A stretch of 64,000 nt of DNA from Shewanella pneumatophori. Lineage in GTDB: Bacteria > Pseudomonadota > Gammaproteobacteria > Enterobacterales > Shewanellaceae. This document shows positions 1 to 9,889 of the stretch, in pieces. The stretch is taken from positions 124,001 to 188,000 of the forward strand of contig NZ_JAKILB010000006.1 of assembly GCF_023283895.1 (NCBI RefSeq), written 5' to 3'. The notes beneath the pieces are model-generated. The model saw only the letters and a list, made by a program, of their open reading frames with translations. It was not told where the DNA came from and made no database searches. The translations under genes and the position numbers were made by a program. Every line of letters starts with the position of its first letter. Within the stretch, counting starts at the first letter, position 1.

Positions 1-21
1 CGTATACTGTTATCAAGTAAT

Positions 22-49
22 AAAAAGCAGCGATATTTCGCTGCTTTTT
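22..49 (+). terminator. intrinsic terminator of an upstream gene outside the window
   Basis: A 12-bp perfect stem (22-33 with 38-49) closes a 4-nt loop and ends in a run of five T. It would end transcription of whatever gene lies left of the window. The stem has A/T tails on both sides, so it could work in both directions. Confidence 0.8.
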
Positions 50-173
50 GCGCTATGTATGCTTATGCTATAGCCAGTAGAGTAGGTTTTTAAGCCGCAA
101 TCGTTGATCCTTTACAGAAACTGTAGGATTATGCGTTTTTAGTTTTTAATCATCGTTCGCAAAGAGGATTTCC

Positions 174-1844
174 ATGAGTCATGTGGACACTGAAGTACGT
201 CCTAGTAACTTCATACGTAATATCATAGATGAAGATCTAGCCACGGGTAAGCACTCGAGTGTTCAAACTCGTTTTCCGCCAGAACCAAACGGCTTTCTTC
301 ACATCGGCCACGCTAAGTCTATCTGCCTAAACTTTGGCATTGCACAGGACTACAAAGGTCAATGTAACTTACGTTTTGATGATACCAACCCTGAAAAAGA
401 AGATATCGATTACGTTAATTCTATTCAGGCTGATGTGCAGTGGCTCGGTTTTCAGTGGGATGGTGACATTCGTTATTCGTCAAATTACTTTGACCAACTG
501 CATCAGTACGCCGTTGAATTAATCAACAAAGGCTTAGCTTATGTATGTTTCTTAAATGGTGACGAAACACGTGAGTACCGTGGCACGCTTAAAGAGCCAG
601 GTAAGAACAGCCCGTTCCGTGATACCACGCCTGAAGAAAACTTAGCGCTATTTGAAAAAATGCGTCTTGGTGAGTTCAAAGAAGGTGAGTGTTCACTGCG
701 CGCTAAGATTGATATGGCATCACCGTTTATGTGTATGCGTGATCCAATCATCTACCGTATTCGCTTTGCTCATCATCATCAAACAGGTGATAAGTGGTGC
801 ATTTACCCAATGTACGATTTCACTCACTGTATTTCTGATGCGATTGAAAACATCACTCATTCTCTATGTACGCTTGAATTCCAAGACAACCGTAGACTGT
901 ATGACTGGGTGTTAGATCATTTAGATGATTTTCAAGCGCCAAACAGAACACGTCAATATGAGTTTTCAAGACTCAACCTTGAATACACATTGATGTCAAA
1001 GCGTAAGCTCAATGACTTAGTGGTTCGCAACTTGGTAACAGGTTGGGATGACGCGCGTATGCCGACTATCGCAGGCTACCGTCGTCGCGGTTATACCGCT
1101 GCTTCGATTCGTGAGTTCTGTAAGCGTATCGGTGTGACTAAGCAAGATAACATGGTTGAAGTCGCCATGCTTGATGCCTGTATCCGCGAAGAGCTAAATG
1201 ACTTTGCACCGCGTGCAATGGCTGTGATTAACCCCGTTAAAGTGGTTATCGAGAATTACCCAGAAGGCCAAGTTGAAATCATCAACGCTGCAAATCATCC
1301 TAGCAAGGAAGAGATGGGCAAGCGTGAGCTATCTTTCGGACGTGAGCTATTTATTGATGCTGATGACTTCCGTGAAGAAGCAAACAAGAAGTACAAGCGT
1401 TTAGTGCAAGGCAAAGAAGTGCGTTTACGTAATGCGTACGTTATCAAAGCTGAGCGCTGCGAGAAAGATGCTGATGGTAACATCACCACTATTTTCTGTA
1501 CTTATGATGATGAGACTTTGGGTAAAAACCCAAGCGATGGGCGCAAAGTGAAAGGCGTGATTCACTGGGTTGAAGCAACGACTGCAAAACCAGCTGAGTT
1601 CCGTTTATATGAGCGTTTATTTAGCGATCCAAATCCAGCTGCAGCGGAATCTGTTGATGAAGTACTAAACCCACATTCACTAACAGTTAAGCATGGTTTG
1701 GTTGAAGCAAGCTTAGCGTCTGCTGAAGTTGAAAAAGCATATCAGTTTGAGCGTGAAGGTTACTTCTGTGCTGATAGCAAAGACTCAACTGAAGATGCGT
1801 TAGTGTTTAACCTAACCGTGCCTTTAAGAGATTCTTTCGAATAA
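174..1844 (+). CDS. glnS: glutaminyl-tRNA synthetase
   Basis: Charges tRNA-Gln with glutamine in the cytosol (class I aminoacyl-tRNA synthetase). The 556-residue length matches the bacterial family. The class I HIGH signature is seen in [10 protein letters not shown] near residue 40 and the KMSKS-type loop as LMSKRKL near residue 270; the C-terminal third is the anticodon-binding beta-barrel region. The ATG at 174 is preceded by an AGAGGA ribosome-binding site. It is monocistronic, with a strong terminator 24 bases after the stop. No anomalies are seen, and assignment rests on strong resemblance to the proteobacterial GlnS family. Confidence 0.97.
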   Translation: MSHVDTEVRPSNFIRNIIDEDLATGKHSSVQTRFPPEPNGFLHIGHAKSICLNFGIAQDYKGQCNLRFDDTNPEKEDIDYVNSIQADVQWLGFQWDGDIRYSSNYFDQLHQYAVELINKGLAYVCFLNGDETREYRGTLKEPGKNSPFRDTTPEENLALFEKMRLGEFKEGECSLRAKIDMASPFMCMRDPIIYRIRFAHHHQTGDKWCIYPMYDFTHCISDAIENITHSLCTLEFQDNRRLYDWVLDHLDDFQAPNRTRQYEFSRLNLEYTLMSKRKLNDLVVRNLVTGWDDARMPTIAGYRRRGYTAASIREFCKRIGVTKQDNMVEVAMLDACIREELNDFAPRAMAVINPVKVVIENYPEGQVEIINAANHPSKEEMGKRELSFGRELFIDADDFREEANKKYKRLVQGKEVRLRNAYVIKAERCEKDADGNITTIFCTYDDETLGKNPSDGRKVKGVIHWVEATTAKPAEFRLYERLFSDPNPAAAESVDEVLNPHSLTVKHGLVEASLASAEVEKAYQFEREGYFCADSKDSTEDALVFNLTVPLRDSFE

Positions 1845-1867
1845 ATCTCTAAACAAGCGTTAAAGCT

Positions 1868-1896
1868 AAAAAAGCCGACATTATGTCGGCTTTTTT
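1868..1896 (+). terminator. glnS intrinsic terminator
   Basis: A 13-bp stem (1868-1880 with 1884-1896) with a TTA loop and a six-T tail lies just after the glnS stop. It is A-tailed on the 5' side and may also serve the opposite strand. Confidence 0.88.
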
Positions 1897-2001
1897 GTTG
1901 CTTGCATTTTAATTGAGTTAGCTTTAATTGCTTGGGTTTAGCCTGACTAAAACTAAGCAGTCAAAAGCAGAGGGGTCTGTAAATAACCACTGCCAATAAA
2001 C

Positions 2002-2598
2002 TTACTGGTACATAGGGCCAAAGCCGATGCTCCAAAGGATCACGCTTGAAGCCATTAAACCTACCAATAACACTAATCCTGCCGTGACAACCGAACTTGC
2101 GTAAATAAAGCCCTTTTCTTCAGGGATGTTCATAATAATTGGTACACCGGTGTAAAGGAGATAAACCGAGTAGGCAAGCCCTGCAAGTCCAATCACCATA
2201 ATAAACCAAAGCGTAGGATATAGCGCCGATAATCCAACCATAAACAGAGGTGTAGCGGTATAAGCCGCGAGCTCTAATGCTTGGGTATAGCTTGGTTTAG
2301 CATCAAAGGTTTTCGCCATCCAAAACGCTAAATAAGCGAGGGCAAAAACGCCGGCAATTAACCCAAAATACATCCCTGTAGACATGATCATTGCACTTTC
2401 AGTTGTTAAAAACTGACGCTCACCAACGCCGAGGTCCCAGCCGATTTGTGATGTAGCGATAAAAGAACAGACCGCAGGAATGAGTGCGATGATGATGATA
2501 TGACTTAAACTGCTGCGCAATGCTTCGTGGTTTTGCTCAATTGTGTGCCACTCTTCTTTTGGATGAGTGTATAGCCCCATTAAGTGATTCAATATCAT
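2002..2598 (-). CDS. Yip1-family inner-membrane protein
   Basis: A 198-residue polytopic membrane protein. The N-terminal MILNHLMGLYTHPKEEWHTI is the typical start of bacterial Yip1-domain proteins, and about five hydrophobic segments follow (near residues 30-55, 70-95, 105-130, 130-152 and 162-190). The function of these proteins in bacteria is not established. The gene stands alone, convergent with glnS and divergent from miaE, and its stop is about 100 bases from the glnS terminator. No catalytic motif is visible. The family call is by resemblance; a role in envelope or lipid biology would be a guess. Confidence 0.8.
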   Translation of the reverse strand: MILNHLMGLYTHPKEEWHTIEQNHEALRSSLSHIIIIALIPAVCSFIATSQIGWDLGVGERQFLTTESAMIMSTGMYFGLIAGVFALAYLAFWMAKTFDAKPSYTQALELAAYTATPLFMVGLSALYPTLWFIMVIGLAGLAYSVYLLYTGVPIIMNIPEEKGFIYASSVVTAGLVLLVGLMASSVILWSIGFGPMYQ

Positions 2599-2803
2599 TA
2601 TAATTATCCTCGTTTAGCATTTAACTTTTTATTAAATTGGCTCGCCAAACTGCAGACGAACTTGTTACAGCTCTAAGGTTATTTATTGAACAAAATCTGC
2701 TAAGAGTCAAGCCTGTCTCTTTAAGCATAGGCGTTAAGCTAGGATTGTGCTTCAAATTGCTGATAAAATAGCGTTCTATTGACCCGCAGTAATGGATTGA
2801 AAT

Positions 2804-3592
2804 ATGCAGCAGCTTTTGGCGCCGATTAACGCCTTTTTAACATGTTCAACCCCAGATAGTTGGATTGAAGAGGCCAAGAAACCTGAGAATTTAACCGGTT
2901 TATTAATCGATCATTGTAATTGCGAGCTTAAAGCTGCCCAGACCGCGATGTTTATGGTGAGAAAATATGCGGTTGATGAGGCGAGTGGCCAAATCCTCCG
3001 AGATTGGGCTAAGCCTTATGAAGAGTTTATTTATAATCAAAATAGAAGCATAGAAGATTTTTTGGCGAAAAGTGGCAAGAAAAATGAGTTAGCGAATGAG
3101 CTAATTGGCCGCAGTGATTTCGCTCAAAGTGACGATCTCATCGCTAAGATGGTGCGCTTGATTAAAGAAGAATTTCATCACTTTGAACAAGTGCTGCAAA
3201 TAATGCAAAACCGTGGGATTGACTATCAAAATATTCGCGCTGGTCGCTACGCTAAGGGAATGATGAAGCAAGTTAGAACTCACGAGCCGGCGACGTTAAT
3301 TGACAAACTTATTGTCGGTGCTTTTATTGAAGCGCGCTCTTGCGAACGTTTTGCAAAACTTGCTCCATTTTTAGATGATGAATTAAATAAGTTTTATGTA
3401 TCTTTGTTGCGCTCTGAAGCGCGCCATTATCAAGACTACCTAACTTTGGCGCAAGCGATAGCAAAGGAAGATATTAGTGACCGAGTTGCGCATTTTGCTG
3501 CTGTAGAGGCTGAACTTATTTTAGCTGAAGACGATGATTTTAAGTTTCATAGTGGCTCACCTGTTGCAAGCGTAACCGCAGATATTACTTAA
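2804..3592 (+). CDS. miaE: tRNA-(ms2io6A)-hydroxylase MiaE
   Basis: A non-heme diiron monooxygenase that hydroxylates the isopentenyl group of ms2i6A37 in tRNAs reading UNN codons. At 262 residues it fits the family. The carboxylate and histidine ligands of a ferritin-like four-helix bundle are visible in order: CNCELKAAQ near residue 45, EEFHHFEQ near 122, EARSCERF near 177 and SEARHYQDY near 204. The ATG at 2804 is used. It is flanked by a divergent Yip1 gene and the convergent lpxH. miaE has a patchy distribution, in Salmonella, Pseudomonas and Shewanella but not E. coli, which agrees with the proposed host group. Confidence 0.93.
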   Translation: MQQLLAPINAFLTCSTPDSWIEEAKKPENLTGLLIDHCNCELKAAQTAMFMVRKYAVDEASGQILRDWAKPYEEFIYNQNRSIEDFLAKSGKKNELANELIGRSDFAQSDDLIAKMVRLIKEEFHHFEQVLQIMQNRGIDYQNIRAGRYAKGMMKQVRTHEPATLIDKLIVGAFIEARSCERFAKLAPFLDDELNKFYVSLLRSEARHYQDYLTLAQAIAKEDISDRVAHFAAVEAELILAEDDDFKFHSGSPVASVTADIT

Positions 3593-3619
3593 GTTGAGTG
3601 GTATTAGGATATGAAATAA

Positions 3620-3642
3620 CGGCAAGTATGAATTACTTGCCG
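3620..3642 (-). terminator. hairpin overlapping the lpxH stop codon
   Basis: Perfect 9-bp arms (3620-3628 and 3634-3642) around a 5-nt loop lie across the 3' end of lpxH. On the minus strand the stem is followed by TTATTTCAT, so it is a plausible but weak terminator for the ppiB-lpxH unit. It sits between convergent miaE and lpxH. Confidence 0.5.
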
Positions 3643-4349
3643 AAAGGTAGCTCAATTAGCTCGACATTATCTTGGCTAACACTGAGCATACTGCCTTGCT
3701 CGTACCAATCACCAACAACAATCCGGCGTTTACCCTTGTCTAATTCATGGATTGCTGGTCGATGTGTATGGCCGTGGATCATTTGCTGTGTATTAGTCGT
3801 TTTAAGCAGCTCATTTACAGCATCTGGTTCAACATCCATGATGGTGTAACTTTTTTGCTGATTACTGCTCTGGCTTTTATTACGTAACTTAGTGGCAATA
3901 TCAAGACGCTTAGATTTAGGTAAATGCGCATAAAGCCATTTTGCCCAGCCTAAATTACGAAACTTACGAAAACGCTGATAAGCTTTGTCGAGTGTGCAAA
4001 GGCTGTCGCCATGCAAAACAACTGTAGAAACGCCATAGAGCTCAAGCGTTTGTACTTCTGGCAATAATGTCATTCCGCTGCGTTTAGCAAACTCTTTACC
4101 AATTAAAAAGTCGCGGTTGCCATGAATAAAATAGATCGGCAGTGTGAGAGACGCCTTTTTAATGGCATCAGCAAGCTGATTTGCAAAAGGTTCAGCGATA
4201 TCGTCTCCAACCCAGACTTCAAAGAGATCGCCAAGGATGTATAACGCATCAGTGTCGTGAAGCTGTGTGTCGAGAAACGAAAGGAAAGCTTGGGTGATAT
4301 CGGGGCGATTAGCACTTAAGTGCAAATCGCCCACAAATAAAGTGCGCAT
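3633..4349 (-). CDS. lpxH: UDP-2,3-diacylglucosamine diphosphatase
   Basis: Hydrolyses UDP-2,3-diacylglucosamine to lipid X and UMP, the fourth step of lipid A synthesis, as a peripheral inner-membrane enzyme. The 238-residue sequence has the full calcineurin-like phosphoesterase series: GDLHL at the N-terminus, [11 protein letters not shown] near residue 40, HGNRDF near 78, LHGD near 113 and HGHTHRP near 194, which supply the two-metal (Mn) site. It lies 10 bases downstream of ppiB on the same strand, an arrangement also found in E. coli (ppiB-lpxH), so co-transcription is likely. Confidence 0.95.
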   Translation of the reverse strand: MRTLFVGDLHLSANRPDITQAFLSFLDTQLHDTDALYILGDLFEVWVGDDIAEPFANQLADAIKKASLTLPIYFIHGNRDFLIGKEFAKRSGMTLLPEVQTLELYGVSTVVLHGDSLCTLDKAYQRFRKFRNLGWAKWLYAHLPKSKRLDIATKLRNKSQSSNQQKSYTIMDVEPDAVNELLKTTNTQQMIHGHTHRPAIHELDKGKRRIVVGDWYEQGSMLSVSQDNVELIELPFGK

Positions 4350-4359
4350 CGAGGCAGTA

Positions 4360-4854
4360 TTACTCTTCGATGGTTACTTTTTCGATGATAACAGCTTCAA
4401 GAGGAACATCTTGATGCATGCCACGGTTGCCAGTGCTAACCGCTTTGATCTTATTAACAACGTCCATGCCTTCAGTAACTTCACCAAATACGCAGTAACC
4501 CCAGCCTTGCGCTGACTCAGACTTAAAGTCTAAGAAAGTGTTGTCGCCAACGTTAATGAAGAACTGTGCAGTTGCTGAATGCGGATCAGAAGTGCGCGCC
4601 ATTGCAATAGTACCGGTTTTGTTTGATAAGCCGTTGTTTGCTTCGTTGGCAATTGCTTCGTTAGGACGCTTTTGGCCCATATCTTCAGTGAAACCACCAC
4701 CTTGGATCATGAAACCATCAATTACACGGTGAAAAACAGTGCCGTCGTAAAAGCCTTCTTTAACATAGTTAACGAAGTTAGCAGCTGTGTTAGGTGCTTT
4801 TTCAGCGTTTAACGCTAATTTGATTTCACCATGATTTGTATGAAGTGTGATCAT
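4360..4854 (-). CDS. ppiB: cyclophilin-type peptidyl-prolyl isomerase B
   Basis: Cytosolic cyclophilin catalysing cis-trans isomerisation of X-Pro bonds. Cyclophilin motifs are clear: [13 protein letters not shown] near residue 47 containing the catalytic Arg, and [17 protein letters not shown] near 85. I take the ATG at 4854 (164 residues, starting [11 protein letters not shown]), because this matches PpiB length and has a GAGAG ribosome-binding site about 8 bases upstream; an in-frame ATG at 4872 would add six residues that do not match the family. No signal peptide is present, so it is the cytoplasmic PpiB rather than PpiA. First gene of a ppiB-lpxH unit, divergent from cysS. Confidence 0.94.
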   Translation of the reverse strand: MITLHTNHGEIKLALNAEKAPNTAANFVNYVKEGFYDGTVFHRVIDGFMIQGGGFTEDMGQKRPNEAIANEANNGLSNKTGTIAMARTSDPHSATAQFFINVGDNTFLDFKSESAQGWGYCVFGEVTEGMDVVNKIKAVSTGNRGMHQDVPLEAVIIEKVTIEE

Positions 4855-5163
4855 ATTTAAAACTCTCGTCATTTATTACGTAGTCAATAATGGCTGGATT
4901 CTAACGTAATTGCTAACTTCCATAAAGCACTCTGTGTCAGCACTATATAATTAACTGCATTAACCGCTTAACTCGGTTGAATAATCATCATGTGTCGAAT
5001 GTAAAGGGCCGTCAGAATAGGGCAAAGATCGCAAACTTCCTTTAATACAGCATATCTACTCATTTTTGCGTTGTGAGAACACGAAAACAGCTTGGAACAG
5101 CTACTTTGGCAATGGTAGACTGACAAACACATTTTTACAGATAGTCGTTGAAGAGAATAATCA

Positions 5164-6543
5164 ATGTTGAAGCTTTACAATAGTCTTACCCGCCAAAAAG
5201 AGCAGTTTGTGCCATTACAACCAGGAAAGGTTGGCATGTATGTGTGTGGGGTGACCATCTATGATTTATGTCATATTGGCCACGGACGTACATTTGTATC
5301 TTTTGACATGATTGTTAGATACCTAAGATACAGCGGTTATGATGTTAACTTTCAACGTAACATTACTGACGTTGATGATAAAATTATTAAACGTGCAAAT
5401 GAAAACAACGAAAGTTGTGATGCATTGACCGAGCGATTAATCGCTGAGATGCACCGTGATTTCGATGCATTAAACATGGCGCGCCCAGATAATGAGCCTC
5501 GTGCGACTATGCACATGGCTGAAATTATCGACATGGTTGAAAGACTTATTGAGCGCGAACATGCTTATGTTGCATCGAATGGTGACGTACTGTTTAGCGT
5601 TTCTTCTTTCCCTGAATACGGTCGTTTGTCTGGTCAAAACCTAGAGCAGTTGCAAGCCGGTGCTCGCGTTGAAGTTGAAGACGCCAAGCGCGATCCGATG
5701 GATTTCGTATTGTGGAAAATGTCTAAACCAGGCGAGCCAACATGGGAGTCGCCATGGGGGCCAGGTCGTCCAGGTTGGCACATTGAATGTTCTGCGATGA
5801 ACAGCAAACATTTAGGTACCCATTTTGACATTCATGGCGGTGGCTCAGATCTGCAGTTCCCGCACCATGAAAACGAGATTGCTCAGTCTTGCTGTGCCCA
5901 CGACACGCCATATGTAAACTACTGGATGCATACAGGTATGGTGATGGTTGATAAAGAAAAGATGTCAAAGTCTTTGAATAACTTTTTCACCATCCGTGAT
6001 GTGTTAGGTCATTACGATGCGGCAACTGTTCGTTACTTCTTGTTGTCTGGTCACTACCGTAGCCAGCTTAACTACTCTGAAGAAAACTTAAAGCAAGCTA
6101 GATCAGGACTTGAGCGTATTTACACCGCCCTTAAAGATCTTGATTTAACTGTTGAGGCTGCACCAGCTGAAGAGTTTGTGGCTAAGTTTAAGTCGGCAAT
6201 GGATGATGACTTTAATACACCAGAAGCTTACTCTGTGTTGTTTGACATGGTACGCGAGATCAACCGCCTTAAACTAACTGACATGGCTAAAGCGTCTGCG
6301 TTAGGTGTTGCGCTTAAAGAACTCGCTGACGTGCTTGGAATTCTAGGTCAAGACGTTGATACCTTCTTTAAAGGTGAAGGTAGTGACGACGAAGTAGCAC
6401 AAATTGAAGCTTTGATTGCTGAGCGTAACCGTGCTCGTGCAGAAAAAGACTGGCCAGCAGCTGATGTCGCACGTGACGGCTTAAATGCTCTCGGCGTGAT
6501 CTTAGAAGATGGCCCTGAAGGTACGACTTGGCGTAAGAAGTAA
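5164..6543 (+). CDS. cysS: cysteinyl-tRNA synthetase
   Basis: Charges tRNA-Cys with cysteine (class I synthetase, monomer, zinc-dependent). The 459-residue length is normal. Visible features: the first zinc ligand in [10 protein letters not shown] near residue 28, the HIGH motif in CHIGHGRTF near 38, further zinc ligands in [10 protein letters not shown] near 209 and PHHENEIAQ near 234, and the KMSKSLNN loop near 266. The C-terminal helical anticodon-binding domain is intact. Divergent from ppiB across 309 bases; E. coli also has ppiB and cysS divergent, so local synteny is conserved. Ends in a good terminator. Confidence 0.97.
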   Translation: MLKLYNSLTRQKEQFVPLQPGKVGMYVCGVTIYDLCHIGHGRTFVSFDMIVRYLRYSGYDVNFQRNITDVDDKIIKRANENNESCDALTERLIAEMHRDFDALNMARPDNEPRATMHMAEIIDMVERLIEREHAYVASNGDVLFSVSSFPEYGRLSGQNLEQLQAGARVEVEDAKRDPMDFVLWKMSKPGEPTWESPWGPGRPGWHIECSAMNSKHLGTHFDIHGGGSDLQFPHHENEIAQSCCAHDTPYVNYWMHTGMVMVDKEKMSKSLNNFFTIRDVLGHYDAATVRYFLLSGHYRSQLNYSEENLKQARSGLERIYTALKDLDLTVEAAPAEEFVAKFKSAMDDDFNTPEAYSVLFDMVREINRLKLTDMAKASALGVALKELADVLGILGQDVDTFFKGEGSDDEVAQIEALIAERNRARAEKDWPAADVARDGLNALGVILEDGPEGTTWRKK

Positions 6544-6574
6544 TTCTTCGCGAAAAATTGAACGATAAAACACA

Positions 6575-6601
6575 AAAAAGCCTGCATCTGCAGGCTTTTT
6601 T
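6575..6601 (+). terminator. cysS intrinsic terminator
   Basis: A 12-bp stem (6575-6586 with 6589-6600) with a 2-nt top and a T run, 32 bases after the cysS stop. The A-rich 5' side suggests it may also act on the minus strand after folD. Confidence 0.87.
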
Positions 6602-6655
6602 ATACCTTAAATATTCTGGTAGGTAATATTTAAGTTGAATAGCTTTTTGAGTGAG

Positions 6656-7510
6656 CTAGTCGTGATACTGCTCACAAGCGTATAAGGTGTTTTCTAGCAG
6701 ACTTGCGATAGTCATAGGACCAACACCACCAGGAACCGGGGTGATAAAGCTTGCGTGCTGCGCAGCAACATCAAATTCTACATCGCCAACCAGCTGACCG
6801 TTTTCAAGGCGGTTAATCCCCACGTCGATTACAACTGCACCAGGCTTAATCCAATCACCAGGAATAAAGCCAGGCTTGCCTACGGCAACTACCACTAGGT
6901 CAGCACGTCTTACTTTATCTTCAAGATTGCGAGTAAAACGATGGCAGATAGTAGTGGTGCAACCAGCAAGTAGAAGTTCTAGTGCCATAGGGCGGCCGAC
7001 AATATTAGAGGCACCAACAACCAGTGCGTCTAAACCGTAAGTATCAACTTCGGTAGCCTTAAGTAATGTCATGATCCCCATTGGCGTACATGAACGTAGC
7101 ACCGGGCTACGTTGTGCTAAACGGCCAACGTTATACGGGTGGAAGCCATCAACATCTTTATCTGGACGAATACGTTCGATGACTTTTGATTCTTCAATAT
7201 GTTCAGGCAATGGCAACTGTACTAAGATCCCGTCGATGCTTGGATCGTTATTACATTCATCAATTAATGATAAAAGTGCTTCTTCAGAGGTACTGCTATC
7301 TAAATCATATGAGCGAGACATAAAGCCAACTTCTTCACAGGCTTTACGCTTACTACCAACATAAACTTGTGAGGCAGGATCTGCTCCTACAAGTATTACG
7401 GCTAAACCAGGGACTCTTAGACCAGCCTCTTTGCGGGCGGTTACTTTATCTTTGAGTTGCGTTCGAATGGATTGGGCAATGGCCTTACCATCGATGTTTT
7501 GGGCTGTCAT
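6656..7510 (-). CDS. folD: methylenetetrahydrofolate dehydrogenase / cyclohydrolase FolD
   Basis: Bifunctional cytosolic enzyme interconverting 5,10-methylene-, methenyl- and 10-formyl-tetrahydrofolate, feeding purine and formyl-Met synthesis. The 284-residue sequence shows the catalytic region [13 protein letters not shown] near residue 50 with the conserved Tyr and Lys, [12 protein letters not shown] near 94, the dinucleotide-binding [11 protein letters not shown] near 165, and the C-terminal signature [11 protein letters not shown] near 257. It converges with cysS, and the 429 bases upstream separate it from the tRNA operon. No anomalies. Confidence 0.97.
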   Translation of the reverse strand: MTAQNIDGKAIAQSIRTQLKDKVTARKEAGLRVPGLAVILVGADPASQVYVGSKRKACEEVGFMSRSYDLDSSTSEEALLSLIDECNNDPSIDGILVQLPLPEHIEESKVIERIRPDKDVDGFHPYNVGRLAQRSPVLRSCTPMGIMTLLKATEVDTYGLDALVVGASNIVGRPMALELLLAGCTTTICHRFTRNLEDKVRRADLVVVAVGKPGFIPGDWIKPGAVVIDVGINRLENGQLVGDVEFDVAAQHASFITPVPGGVGPMTIASLLENTLYACEQYHD

Positions 7511-7808
7511 TGGGGTTGGTGTCCTTTATACGGCGCGATAATGGAAAACGGAGACATTTTAACAGGACAGGATAAAAGTGTCATTGGTTTAGGTAATTAA
7601 CAGTCAATTCTAAAATACGGATAATAGCGAGTAAGTCTCGGTGTTGCTGATAAGAGCTTAATACGTCTGTTTTATGTAGTATGCGACTGAAAGGCTGCCA
7701 AAATTGTTCAATTCAAAATGAAATAGCCGTTATTTTTAGCAGTTTGCTTAATCATGATTCAAATGGTGTATAAAGTAATCATGCAAACATGTTTTTTGAA
7801 AAAAGTCG
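7511..7808. other. intergenic region upstream of folD
   Basis: About 300 bases between the folD start and the tRNA promoter. It should hold the folD promoter on the minus strand. I see no open reading frame of interest, no RNA fold that I recognise and no mobile-element remnant. Confidence 0.5.
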
Positions 7809-7820
7809 TTGACGACTTTT
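7801..7820. promoter_or_regulatory. palindrome overlapping the tRNA promoter -35
   Basis: Arms AAAAGTCGT (7801-7809) and ACGACTTTT (7812-7820) form a 9+9 bp inverted repeat with a two-base centre. It covers the -35 hexamer of the tRNA operon promoter, so it could be an operator. A chance hairpin or an upstream terminator is also possible. Confidence 0.4.
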
Positions 7821-7837
7821 AGGTGAGGGGATACTAT
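7809..7837 (+). promoter_or_regulatory. sigma-70 promoter of the tRNA-Pro-Arg-His operon
   Basis: TTGACG (7809-7814), a 17-base spacer and TACTAT (7832-7837), followed by a GC-rich discriminator (GCGCTCC). This is the layout of stringently controlled stable-RNA promoters, where a GC-rich discriminator confers ppGpp/DksA inhibition. Start of transcription is expected near 7844, leaving a leader of about 95 bases before the first tRNA. Confidence 0.75.
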
Positions 7838-7939
7838 GCGCTCCGTTCTCAGCGAGACAGCGAATTGCTGTTGGTGAGGATAAGAAGCAGTAAAGGGTGT
7901 CTCAGCGTGAAAACGTACTTTACATTAAGTTTCAAAACT

Positions 7940-8016
<77 letters not shown>

Positions 8017-8079
8017 CATTTAGACTAACGTGGAACGTTAGTTGCCCAGTTCAGGAAATGAATTTATTTTCATTACCGA

Positions 8080-8156
8080 GCGCCCGTAGCTCAGTTGGAT
8101 AGAGCACCCGCCTTCTAAGCGGGTGGCCGCAGGTTCGAATCCTGCCGGGCGTACCA
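8080..8156 (+). tRNA. tRNA-Arg (anticodon TCT)
   Basis: A 77-base tRNA with encoded CCA. Acceptor GCGCCCG pairs with CGGGCGT (one G.U), the D-arm is AGCTCAGTTGGATAGAGC, and the anticodon loop CTTCTAA is closed by CCCGC/GCGGG, giving TCT, which reads AGA/AGG arginine codons. It lies 63 bases after tRNA-Pro. Confidence 0.96.
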
Positions 8157-8163
8157 TTTTTGT

Positions 8164-8240
8164 GGTGATTGTAGCTCAGTTGGTAGAGTCCCGGATTGTG
8201 ATTCCGGTTGTCGTGGGTTCGAACCCCATCAGTCACCCCA
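8164..8240 (+). tRNA. tRNA-His (anticodon GTG)
   Basis: Begins with the extra G-1 typical of tRNA-His: GGTGATTG pairs over eight base pairs with CAGTCACC before the CCA. The anticodon loop TTGTGAT is closed by CCGGA/TCCGG, giving GTG. It starts 8 bases after tRNA-Arg, so it is processed from the same transcript. Confidence 0.96.
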
Positions 8241-8258
8241 CTCTTTCTGTAAAGAAGT

Positions 8259-8287
8259 AAAAAAAGCGACCCTAGGTCGCTTTTTTT
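8259..8287 (+). terminator. terminator of the tRNA operon
   Basis: A 13-bp perfect stem (8259-8271 with 8275-8287) with a CTA loop and a seven-T run, 19 bases after the tRNA-His CCA end. Confidence 0.9.
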
Positions 8288-8349
8288 ACGCCTGTAAATC
8301 ACGCTTTGAGGCTCGACTCGAGCGCATTCCATAGCTATAATGTCGCGTC

Positions 8350-8363
8350 TTGATAATTATCAA
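8350..8363. promoter_or_regulatory. short palindrome upstream of tig
   Basis: TTGATAATTATCAA is a perfect 14-bp palindrome 133 bases before the tig start. It contains GATAAT units like those of Fur-type sites, but it is too short for a confident assignment and may be chance in an AT-rich stretch. Confidence 0.25.
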
Positions 8364-8495
8364 CTAAAAGATACCTGTGCCGATCGTCAGTATTTATGGG
8401 CATTTTGGTTAAATTTATGGATCAAGAAACGAATACCTGAATAGTTGAGTTTTCGACTATTGCAAAGGACGATAGACATATTTCGAGGTAAAAAA

Positions 8496-9800
8496 ATGCA
8501 AGTTTCTGTAGAAACCACACAAGGCCTAGAGCGTCGCCTAACAATTTCTGTACCTGCTGAGCAGATCGAGAACACTGTTAAAGAAGCATTAAAAAGCGAA
8601 GCTAAGCGTGCCCGTATCCCAGGTTTCCGTCCAGGAAAAGTACCTGTAAGCGTAATTAATAAGCGTTATGGTAAAGCAATTCGCCAAGACATCACTGGTG
8701 AAGTGATGCAGCGTAACTTCGTTGAAGCAATCATTGCTGAGAAGTTAAACCCAGCTGGCGCACCTACGTTAACTGCTGGTTCAACTGAAGGCGAAAACTT
8801 TGAGTTTGTTGCTACTTTTGAAATCTACCCAGAAGTAGAGCTAAAAGGTCTTGAGTCTATCACTGTTGAACAGCCAACTGCTGAAGTAACAGAAGCTGAT
8901 GTTGACGCGATGATTGAAACGCTACGTAAGCAACACGCAACTTTTGAAGTTGTTGAGCGTGAAGCTGCAGAAGGCGACAAAGCTAAGATTAACTTCGTTG
9001 GTTCTATCGACGGCGAAGAGTTTGAAGGCGGCAAAGCTGACGATTTCGAACTTCAACTAGGCAGCGGCCGTATGATCCCAGGTTTCGAATCTGGTGTTGA
9101 AGGTCACAAAGCGGGTGAAGAGTTCAATATCGAAGTGACTTTCCCAGAAGATTACCACGCTGAAAACCTAAAGGGTAAAGTAGCAACTTTCGCTATCACT
9201 CTTACTGAAGTTCAAGCGGCTAACCTTCCAGAAGTTAACGATGAATTCGCTACTCTATTTGGTATCACTGAAGGCGGTATCGACGCTCTTCGCGCTGAAA
9301 TCAGCAAGAACATGAGCCGTGAGCTTGAGCAAGCGCTTAAAGCAAACGTTAAAGAGCAAGTGCTTAATGGTCTAGTTGAGCAAAACGACATCGAATTGCC
9401 ATCTGCGCTAATCACTGGTGAAGTTGAAGTATTGCGCAAGCAAGCTATGCAACGTTTCGGTGACCAAGCTGCTAACATGCCTGAGCTACCAGCTGACCTA
9501 TTCACAGAGCAAGCTACACGTCGTGTTAAAGTAGGCCTACTACTTGGCGAAGTGATCAAAACAAACGAGCTAAAAGCTGAAGACGAGCGCGTTCAAGCGC
9601 TAATCGCTTCTATGGCTTCTGCATACGAAGATCCAAGTGAAGTTGTAGCATACTACAATGGTAACGAAGAACTTATGCAAAACATGCGCAACGTTGCTCT
9701 AGAAGAGCAAGCGGTTGAAGCTTTGTTAAAAACTGCAACTTTGACTGAAAAACCAGTCCAGTTTGAAGAATTTATGAACAAGGCTACCGGTCGCGCGTAA
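8496..9800 (+). CDS. tig: trigger factor
   Basis: Ribosome-bound chaperone and prolyl isomerase that meets nascent chains at the exit tunnel. The ATG at 8496 gives 434 residues starting [14 protein letters not shown], the family start; a GAGGT ribosome-binding site precedes it, so the 17 extra upstream in-frame residues are not used. The ribosome-binding signature GFRPGKVP lies near residue 43, the FKBP-type domain spans about 150-245, and the helical C-terminal domain follows. Codon usage is strongly biased, as expected for an abundant protein. First gene of the tig-clpP-clpX-lon cluster conserved in gammaproteobacteria. Confidence 0.96.
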   Translation: MQVSVETTQGLERRLTISVPAEQIENTVKEALKSEAKRARIPGFRPGKVPVSVINKRYGKAIRQDITGEVMQRNFVEAIIAEKLNPAGAPTLTAGSTEGENFEFVATFEIYPEVELKGLESITVEQPTAEVTEADVDAMIETLRKQHATFEVVEREAAEGDKAKINFVGSIDGEEFEGGKADDFELQLGSGRMIPGFESGVEGHKAGEEFNIEVTFPEDYHAENLKGKVATFAITLTEVQAANLPEVNDEFATLFGITEGGIDALRAEISKNMSRELEQALKANVKEQVLNGLVEQNDIELPSALITGEVEVLRKQAMQRFGDQAANMPELPADLFTEQATRRVKVGLLLGEVIKTNELKAEDERVQALIASMASAYEDPSEVVAYYNGNEELMQNMRNVALEEQAVEALLKTATLTEKPVQFEEFMNKATGRA

Positions 9801-9835
9801 CCATCGCTTGACTTAAATGGCTATTAGCCATTTAT

Positions 9836-9873
9836 AATGGCTCGTATGAGGTTCCTCATGCGGGCCATTTTTA
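9836..9873 (+). terminator. tig-clpP intergenic terminator
   Basis: A long stem (9836-9851 with 9854-9869, two G.U pairs) followed by TTTATTT. It lies between tig and clpP, so clpP either has its own promoter or receives read-through. The stem ends about 20 bases before the clpP ATG, leaving little room for a separate promoter. Confidence 0.7.
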
Positions 9874-9889
9874 TTTAGGGAAGTTAATC

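Noticed and set aside
8051..8332. 93-residue minus-strand frame through the tRNA genes
   Set aside because: It is the antisense of tRNA-Arg and tRNA-His. Such frames (with GVRTHDNRNHNPG-like text) are well-known false genes.
9212..9559. 115-residue minus-strand frame inside tig
   Set aside because: Complement of a highly codon-biased gene; Ser/Arg-rich and with no recognisable motif.
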